DNA from: Aeromicrobium erythreum | GTDB taxonomy: Bacteria; Actinomycetota; Actinomycetes; Propionibacteriales; Nocardioidaceae | Reading direction: 5' to 3' | NCBI RefSeq assembly: GCF_001509405.1 | Contig: NZ_CP011502.1 | Coordinates: 62,001-126,000 of the forward strand | DNA length: 64,000 nucleotides | Shown here: piece after piece, positions 58,532 to 64,000 of the stretch | Layout: each line of letters opens with the position of its first letter | Numbering within the stretch: position 1 is the stretch's first letter | Program-made: the position numbers and the translations under genes | The notes under the pieces: model-generated | Told to the model about the DNA's origin: nothing | The model's input: the letters and a program-made list of their open reading frames with translations, nothing else | Database searches by the model: none

Positions 58532-59802
58532 GCGCCCCGACGGACCTGCCCACGAGCGGCGCCGCGGTCGGCTCGGCGGCCGAGGTGCTGGCCCGGTGCG
58601 CCGAGCTGGACCTCTACTCCTCCCACCCCGAGCACCTGGAACGCGTCTACCTGTCGCCGGAGCACGCGGCGGTCAACCGGGTCGTGGCCCGGTGGATGAC
58701 GCGCGCCGGCCTCGCTCCGCGCCAGGACGCGGCCGGCAACCAGTACGGCCGACGCGAGGGCCGCGAGCCGGGGCTGCCCGCCCTGCTGCTCGGCTCTCAC
58801 CTCGACACCGTCCCCGACGCCGGCTCCTACGACGGCATGCTCGGCGTGCTCATGGGCATCGCGGTCGCCGAGCGGCTCGGCGACCGGGTGGACGACCTGC
58901 CGTTCGCCCTGGAGGTGGTCGGGTTCAGCGACGAGGAGGGCACGCGGTTCGGCAAGGCGCTGCTGGGCAGCTGCGCGGCCGCCGGCACGTGGGACCCCGC
59001 GTGGTGGGACCTCTGCGACGCGGGCGGCATGACGCTGCGGACCGCGTTCGAGGAGTTCGGGCTCGACCCGCGCGCCGTCGGCACCGCCGCGCGGCGTCCG
59101 GATGAGCTCGTGGGCTACCTCGAGGCGCACATCGAGCAGGGCCCCTACCTCGAGGAGGCCGACGCCTCGCTCGGGTACGTGACCACCATCGCCGGCGCGC
59201 GGCGCTTCGTCCTGGAGGTGGAGGGCGAGGCCCGCCACGCCGGCGGGACGCCCTACGACCGCCGCAAGGACGCCATGGTCGGCGCCGCGGAGTGCATCAC
59301 GGCGATCGAGCGCATGGTCCGCCCGTCGGGCTGCATCGCCACGACGGGCCGGATCGAGGCCCGCCCGGGCGCGGTCAACGTGATCGCGGGGCACGTCGAG
59401 GTCAGCCTCGACCTGCGCGCGCCCACCGACGCCGCCCGCGACGCGATGTGGGAGGACCTGGAGGCCGAGCTGCAGCGGCTGTGCGCCGCGCGGGGGCTGG
59501 GGCTGCGGGTCACCGAGACGCACCGGGCGCCCGCGATGCCGTGCGCGCCCTGGCTCACCGACGCCGTCGTCAGCGGCATCGTGGGCACGGGCGACACCAC
59601 CCCGATGGGGCTGTGGAGCCGCGCCGGCCACGACGGCATGGCCGTCGGGGCCGTCACCGACGTGGCCATGTTGTTCGTACGCTGCCACGACGGCGTGAGC
59701 CACCACCCCGACGAGGACGTCCGCGAGATCGACGTCGCGCGCGGGCTCGACGCCTTCGAGGCCGCCGTCCTCGAGGTCGCGGCGAAGGTCGCAGCCTCAT
59801 GA
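58528..59802 (+). CDS. allC: Allantoate amidohydrolase (M20 family)
   Basis: A 424-residue M20-family hydrolase. Metal-ligand motifs are LLLGSHLDTVPDAGSYDGMLGV, VGFSDEEGTRFG and LEAHIEQGPYLEEAD, followed by the dimerisation-domain GEARHAGGTPYDRRKDA and the C-terminal His in CHDGVSHHPDED. This pattern is shared by allantoate amidohydrolase and N-carbamoyl-L-amino-acid hydrolases; the purine operon makes allantoate the likely substrate. GTGA overlap with pucG and ATGA with the RpiR gene. Confidence 0.9.
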   Translation: MSAPTDLPTSGAAVGSAAEVLARCAELDLYSSHPEHLERVYLSPEHAAVNRVVARWMTRAGLAPRQDAAGNQYGRREGREPGLPALLLGSHLDTVPDAGSYDGMLGVLMGIAVAERLGDRVDDLPFALEVVGFSDEEGTRFGKALLGSCAAAGTWDPAWWDLCDAGGMTLRTAFEEFGLDPRAVGTAARRPDELVGYLEAHIEQGPYLEEADASLGYVTTIAGARRFVLEVEGEARHAGGTPYDRRKDAMVGAAECITAIERMVRPSGCIATTGRIEARPGAVNVIAGHVEVSLDLRAPTDAARDAMWEDLEAELQRLCAARGLGLRVTETHRAPAMPCAPWLTDAVVSGIVGTGDTTPMGLWSRAGHDGMAVGAVTDVAMLFVRCHDGVSHHPDEDVREIDVARGLDAFEAAVLEVAAKVAAS

Positions 59803-60662
59803 GCACCACCGCCCTGGACCCGTCAGGGGCTCCCCGCGAGGAGGCGCGGCCGATCGAGGTGCGCATCACCGAGAAGTACGCCGACCTCGCCCCGCAGGAG
59901 CGCCGCGCGGCCGACGTGCTGCTCGAGCACCTGCACGACCTCGCCATGTACCGCGCGTCGGAGCTCGCCGACCTGGCCGGTGTCTCCAAGGCGACGATGA
60001 GCCGGCTGTTCCGCCGGCTCGACTACGAGGACTTCACGCAGGTCCGCGACCAGCTGCTCGTCCTGCGCAACGCGGGCCTGCCGGTGCCGGTGGGGGCGCC
60101 GCCGAGCGTCGCGCGCCACCTGGAGACCGAGGTCGAGCACCTGCACCGCGTGCTCACCGCGGCCGAGGGTGCGATCGAGCAGGCGGCGGCGCTGCTGGCC
60201 GGTGCCGCGACGGTGACGGTCGTCGGGATGCGCAACAGCTACCCTGTCGCGCTGCACCTGACCCAGCAGCTGACGCAGGCGCGGACCGGCGTCGGGGTCG
60301 CGCCGTCGCCGGGGCAGTCGCTGTCCGACGAGGTGGTCGGTCTGGGCGCCGACGACGTCGTGGTCGTGGTCGCGTTCCGTCGCCGCCCGCCCGAGATCGC
60401 CGCGCTGCTCGACCTCGTCAGGTCCCAGGGCGCCCGGGTCGTGCTCATGGCCGACCCGTCGGGCCGCCGGCTCGCGTCGCCGGGCGACGTGTGGATCGAG
60501 TGCGGCGCCTCGACGCAGGCCGCGTTCGACAGCTACGCGGCGGCGATGAGCGTCGTCGCGGCGCTGTCGTCGCGCGTCCTCGACGCGCTCGGCCCGGCGG
60601 CGGGCCAGCGGGTGGCCGCGATCGCGGCGGCCTACCGCGCGCTCGGCGAGATCGAGGACTGA
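59799..60662 (+). CDS. MurR/RpiR family transcriptional regulator
   Basis: A 287-residue regulator: N-terminal helix-turn-helix at about residues 20-95 (ADVLLEHLHDLAMYRASELADLAGVSKATMSRLFRRLDYEDF) and a C-terminal SIS domain (about 125-260, VTVVGMRNSYPVALHLTQQL, GADDVVVVVAFRRRPPEIAALLD), typical of sugar-phosphate sensors. Being embedded in the purine operon with 4-bp overlap to allC suggests a purine-pathway intermediate or its own operon as target; the effector is unknown. The operator may be the palindrome at 51418. Confidence 0.88.
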   Translation: MSTTALDPSGAPREEARPIEVRITEKYADLAPQERRAADVLLEHLHDLAMYRASELADLAGVSKATMSRLFRRLDYEDFTQVRDQLLVLRNAGLPVPVGAPPSVARHLETEVEHLHRVLTAAEGAIEQAAALLAGAATVTVVGMRNSYPVALHLTQQLTQARTGVGVAPSPGQSLSDEVVGLGADDVVVVVAFRRRPPEIAALLDLVRSQGARVVLMADPSGRRLASPGDVWIECGASTQAAFDSYAAAMSVVAALSSRVLDALGPAAGQRVAAIAAAYRALGEIED

Positions 60663-60666
60663 GGCC

Positions 60667-61497
60667 GTGGACCTGCACACCGTCGAGACCTTCCGTCTGC
60701 CCACCGGCCCGGACGACCTGGTCCTCGCACCTGGCGAGACCTGGCTGGCCGGCGGCACGTGGCTGTTCTCCGAGCCGCAGGTGACGACCACCGGCCTCGT
60801 CGACCTCCTGGCGCTGGGCTGGCCCGACTGGGAGCTCGACGCCGGAGCAGCGGACGGCCCCACGACCGGGCTGACGACTGGGCTGACGATCGGGGCCACG
60901 TGCTCCCTCCTCGACCTCGTCACGCACGCCGAGCGGTCCGGGCTGCCGGGCCTCGCGGTGGCGCGGCCGTGCGTCGAGGCGCTCGTGATGTCGAGCAAGG
61001 TCTCCCGGCGCGCCACCGTCGGCGGCAACGTGTGCCTGGCGCTGCCGGCCGGCGGCGCCACCTCGCTGCTGACCGGCCTCGGCGCCGACGCCGTCGTGTG
61101 GGGGCCCGGTGGCGAGCGTCGGGTGCCGGTCGCGTCGCTCGTGACCGACGTGCGCCGGACGTCGCTGGACCCGGGCGAGCTCGTGCGTGCGTTCGAGGTG
61201 CCGCGTGCGTCGCTCGCGTCGACGACGGCCTTCCGGCGCGCGGCGCTCACCCCCATGGGCCGCTCGGGCGCGGTGCTGGTCGGCCGGCGCGAGCCGGACG
61301 GCGGCGTGCACGTCAGCGTGACCGCCTCGACCCACCGCCCCCACGTGCTCGACCTCGGCCCGGCTCCCACGGAGTCCGACGTCGCGACCGCGGTGAGCAC
61401 GATCGAGCGCTGGTACGACGACCCGCACGGCGCGCCCGACTGGCGCGCCGCGCAGACCCTGCGCTGCGCGCTCGAGGTCGTGGAGGAGCTGGCATGA
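60667..61497 (+). CDS. Xanthine dehydrogenase FAD-binding subunit
   Basis: A 276-residue FAD-binding molybdopterin-dehydrogenase subunit with AGGTWLFSEPQ, SSKVSRRATVGGNVCLALPAGG and a C-terminal CO-dehydrogenase-flavoprotein-like domain (FRRAALTPMGRSGAVL). It carries a Thr/Gly-rich tandem stretch, GPTTGLTTGLTIGAT, encoded by 12-bp repeats at about 60860-60895. It transfers electrons from the molybdenum/FeS subunit to NAD or another acceptor. GTG 60667. ATGA overlap with the next gene. Confidence 0.88.
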   Translation: MDLHTVETFRLPTGPDDLVLAPGETWLAGGTWLFSEPQVTTTGLVDLLALGWPDWELDAGAADGPTTGLTTGLTIGATCSLLDLVTHAERSGLPGLAVARPCVEALVMSSKVSRRATVGGNVCLALPAGGATSLLTGLGADAVVWGPGGERRVPVASLVTDVRRTSLDPGELVRAFEVPRASLASTTAFRRAALTPMGRSGAVLVGRREPDGGVHVSVTASTHRPHVLDLGPAPTESDVATAVSTIERWYDDPHGAPDWRAAQTLRCALEVVEELA

Positions 61498-64000
61498 GCA
61501 GTCCCGTCGAGACAGGTCCCGTCGAGGCAGGTCCCGTCGAGAGAGGGACGTTCGAGGTGCGGGTCAACGGCGCGAGCGTCACCACGGCCCCGACGCCGGG
61601 CCAGTGCCTGCGCACCTACCTGCGCGACCACGACCGCCTCGACGTCAAGAAGGGCTGCGACGCCGGCGACTGCGGTGCCTGCACCGTCCTGGTCGACGGC
61701 GACCCGACGCACTCGTGCGTCTTCCCGGCCGTGCGGGCCGCCGGTCGCGAGGTGACGACGGCGTCCGGCCTGGGGACGCCCGACGACCTGCACCCCGTGC
61801 AGCAGCGCTTCGTCGACGCGGCCGGGTTCCAGTGCGGGTTCTGCACGGCGGGCATGGTCGTCACCGCGTCGACGCTGCCCGAGGGGCTCGCGCACGACGA
61901 CCTCTGCCGCTCGATGAAGGGCAACCTGTGCCGCTGCACCGGCTACCGCTCGGTCCGCGACGCCCTCGCCGGCACGGCCAACGTCGGCGAGGCCCCGGCG
62001 GGGGAGGCGTTCGGCGCCTCGGTCGCCGCGCCGGCGGCCCGCCGCGTCGTGGCCGGGCAGGAGCCCTTCACCCTCGACCTGGAGGCGCCGGCGGACCTGC
62101 TCCACGTCGCGGTGCTCGGCAGCCCGCACCCGCACGCGCGCATCGCCTCGATCGACACGTCACGGGCGGAGGCGCTGGAGGGCGTCCACCTGGTCCTCAC
62201 CCACCACGACGCCCCCGACGTCCTCTACTCCACCGGCCGGCACCAGAGCCGGCTCGACGACCCCGACGACACGCGCATGCTCGACCCCGTCCTGCGGTTC
62301 GCCGGCCAGCGCGTCGCGGTGGTCGTGGCCGAGACCGTCGCCACCGCGCAGGAGGCCTGCCGGCTCGTCGACGTGGAGTACGAGGTGCTGCCCGCGGTCC
62401 TCGACCCCGACGCGGCGCGTCGGCCAGGGGCGCCGCTCGTGCACGGCGACAAGGACCCGGTCGTCTCGCGCATCGCCGAGCCCACCCGCAACGTCGTCGC
62501 CCAGCTGCACGACGAGCACGGCGACGTCGAGGCGGCGCTGGCCTCGGCCCACGCCGTCGTGTCGGGCACGTGGCAGACGTCGCGGGTCTCGCACGCCCAG
62601 CTCGAGACGCACGGCGGCCGCGGCTGGCTGGCCGACGATGGCACCCTCGTGGTGCGCACCAGCACGCAGGTGCCGTTCCTGGTGCGCGACGAGCTCGCCC
62701 ACGTGCTCTCCCTGCCGCGCGAGCGGGTGCGGGTGCTCGCCGCCCGGGTCGGCGGCGGGTTCGGCGGCAAGCAGGAGATGCTCGTCGAGGACGTCATCGG
62801 GCTGGCCGTCCTGCGCACCGGACGCCCCGTGCAGTACGAGCTGAGCCGCGAGGACCAGTTCACGATCGTGCCGTGCCGCCACCCCATGCGGGTCGGCGTC
62901 ACGCTCGGCGCCGACGCCGACGGGCACCTGACGGCGCTCAAGCTCGACGTGCTGTCCGACACCGGCGCCTACGGCAACCACGCCGTCGGCGTCATGTTCC
63001 ACGGCTGCCACGAGTCGGTCGCGCAGTACCGCTGCCCCAACAAGCGGGTCGACGCCGAGGCCGTCTACACCCACCAGCTCCCGTCGGGCGCCTTCCGCGG
63101 CTACGGCCTCGGGCAGGTCATGTTCGGCATCGAGTCGGCCATGGACGACCTCGCCGCCGAGCTCGGGCTGGACCCCGCCGAGCTGCGACGTCGCAACGCC
63201 GTCGTGCCCGGCGACCCGTTCGTGGTCACGGCGCTGGAGGAGGACGACCTCGAGTACGGCTCCTACGGGCTCGACCAGTGCCTCGACCTCGTCGACGCCG
63301 CGCTCGCGTCGGGTCGCGGCGACGACGCTCCCGAGGGCTGGCCGACGGGACGCGGCGTCGCGATGGCGATGATCGCCACCATCCCGCCGCGCGGGCACTT
63401 CACCGACGTGGCGGTGGCGGTCGACGCCGACGGCCGCTACACCGTCTCCGTCGGCACCGCCGAGTTCGGCAACGGCACCACGACGGTGCACGTCCAGCTC
63501 GCGGCGACCGAGCTGGCCACGACGCCCGACCGCGTCCGGGTGCGCCAGAGCGACACGGCGACGTCGGGCTACGACACCGGCGCCTACGGCTCGGCCGGCT
63601 CCGTCGTCGCGGGCAAGGCGGTGCACGTGGCGGCCGAGCGGCTGCACGCCGAGCTGCTCACGCTCGCCGCCCGTGCGGCCGGCGTCGCCCGCGGCCACTG
63701 CACGCTCGAGCGCGACGGCGTGCGCCTGCCCGACGGGTCGCTCCTGAGCTTCCGCGAGGTCGTGCCCGACGGGCTGTCGGCGGAGGGCACCCACGACGGG
63801 AGCCCACGCTCGGTGGCCTTCAACGTCCACGGCTTCCGGGTGGCGGTCGACCCGACGTCGGGCGAGGTGCGGGTGCTGCAGTCGGTGCACGCCGCCGACG
63901 CGGGCGTCGTGATCAACCCCGAGCAGCTCCGGGGCCAGGTGGAGGGCGGTGTCGCGCAGGCGATCGGCTCGGCCCTGCAGGAGGAGGTGGTCGTGGAGGA
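61494..64000 (+). CDS. Xanthine dehydrogenase, fused 2Fe-2S and molybdopterin subunit, 5' part
   Basis: An 835-residue partial protein that runs off the right edge. After a 15-residue leader, residues about 20-170 form the 2Fe-2S domain: first cluster Cys in KKGCDAGDCGACTVLVDG, second in QCGFCTAGM and GNLCRCTGYRS. A linker leads to the molybdopterin-binding domain (from about 180) with AARVGGGFGGKQEMLVEDV, VPCRHPMRVGV and SGAFRGYGLGQVMFGIES. Such fusion of FeS and Mo parts with a separate FAD subunit is seen in several actinomycetes. It hydroxylates xanthine (or hypoxanthine) to urate, the entry step of the operon. The catalytic Glu lies beyond the window. Confidence 0.9.
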   Translation, partial: MSSPVETGPVEAGPVERGTFEVRVNGASVTTAPTPGQCLRTYLRDHDRLDVKKGCDAGDCGACTVLVDGDPTHSCVFPAVRAAGREVTTASGLGTPDDLHPVQQRFVDAAGFQCGFCTAGMVVTASTLPEGLAHDDLCRSMKGNLCRCTGYRSVRDALAGTANVGEAPAGEAFGASVAAPAARRVVAGQEPFTLDLEAPADLLHVAVLGSPHPHARIASIDTSRAEALEGVHLVLTHHDAPDVLYSTGRHQSRLDDPDDTRMLDPVLRFAGQRVAVVVAETVATAQEACRLVDVEYEVLPAVLDPDAARRPGAPLVHGDKDPVVSRIAEPTRNVVAQLHDEHGDVEAALASAHAVVSGTWQTSRVSHAQLETHGGRGWLADDGTLVVRTSTQVPFLVRDELAHVLSLPRERVRVLAARVGGGFGGKQEMLVEDVIGLAVLRTGRPVQYELSREDQFTIVPCRHPMRVGVTLGADADGHLTALKLDVLSDTGAYGNHAVGVMFHGCHESVAQYRCPNKRVDAEAVYTHQLPSGAFRGYGLGQVMFGIESAMDDLAAELGLDPAELRRRNAVVPGDPFVVTALEEDDLEYGSYGLDQCLDLVDAALASGRGDDAPEGWPTGRGVAMAMIATIPPRGHFTDVAVAVDADGRYTVSVGTAEFGNGTTTVHVQLAATELATTPDRVRVRQSDTATSGYDTGAYGSAGSVVAGKAVHVAAERLHAELLTLAARAAGVARGHCTLERDGVRLPDGSLLSFREVVPDGLSAEGTHDGSPRSVAFNVHGFRVAVDPTSGEVRVLQSVHAADAGVVINPEQLRGQVEGGVAQAIGSALQEEVVVE

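Overview
The window is high-GC, gene-dense DNA with strong G/C third-position bias, many GTG starts and ATGA/GTGA overlaps. Together with a MprAB-HtrA locus, a HelD-type helicase, a fused TrpE-TrpG with a Trp-Trp leader, an actinobacterial atu-like cluster and dispersed CGCTGGTCGAG...TATCGAGACCACC repeats, this points to an actinomycete, most likely Nocardioidaceae (Aeromicrobium/Nocardioides-like). The genus is inference. No rRNA, tRNA, CRISPR, prophage or insertion sequence was seen.

Layout. (1) 1-2.9 kb: the N-terminus of a DUF3352-like membrane protein, a TetR regulator with a TIGR03084 protein, a small hypothetical and an Imm-like protein. (2) 3.0-11.8 kb: an acyclic-terpene-utilization-like (atu) operon: AtuA, acyl-CoA dehydrogenase, acyl-CoA carboxylase beta and biotinylated alpha subunits, a second acyl-CoA dehydrogenase and an enoyl-CoA hydratase. 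It is interrupted by two palindromic repeat clusters. The same 26-bp operator precedes the TetR gene and the operon, so the regulator very probably controls both. (3) 11.8-25.8 kb: secreted and lipoprotein genes, a FAH-family hydrolase with its TetR regulator divergent from an alpha/beta hydrolase, a 1449-residue secreted repeat protein, HelD, and a membrane metallophosphoesterase overlapping an APH(6)-like kinase. (4) 25.9-31.6 kb: an MHS transporter, a two-component system, an orphan TAXI lipoprotein and an M20 peptidase. (5) 31.6-34.3 kb: a Doc/ribbon-helix-helix toxin-antitoxin pair divergent from trpEG, which is preceded by a trp leader peptide with tandem Trp codons and an attenuator hairpin. 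(6) 34.4-44 kb: envelope stress genes (HtrA, MprB, MprA), two EamA transporters, a fructosamine kinase/LMW phosphatase/small membrane protein operon and a HisC-like aminotransferase. (7) 44-50 kb: a palindrome array, a thioredoxin-reductase-like protein lacking CxxC, and a branched-chain 2-oxoacid dehydrogenase operon (E1 alpha, E1 beta, E2). (8) 50-64 kb: DUF1684 and DUF1275 proteins, then one long operon for purine degradation: acetamidase/formamidase, AtzH-amidase fusion, OHCU decarboxylase, HIU hydrolase, urate oxidase, allantoinase, aminotransferase, allantoate amidohydrolase, RpiR regulator and xanthine dehydrogenase, cut by the window end.

How genes work together. The purine operon can convert xanthine to urate (Xdh), then 5-hydroxyisourate (uricase), OHCU, allantoin, allantoate and ureidoglycine, with the two extra amidohydrolases as candidates for recovering the last nitrogen. 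The atu-like operon has the dehydrogenation, carboxylation and hydration steps needed for beta-methyl-branched acyl-CoA substrates. At least five unrelated families of intergenic palindromes occur, mostly at operon ends or inside the atu operon. They are the main sequence structure that ordinary gene annotation does not explain.
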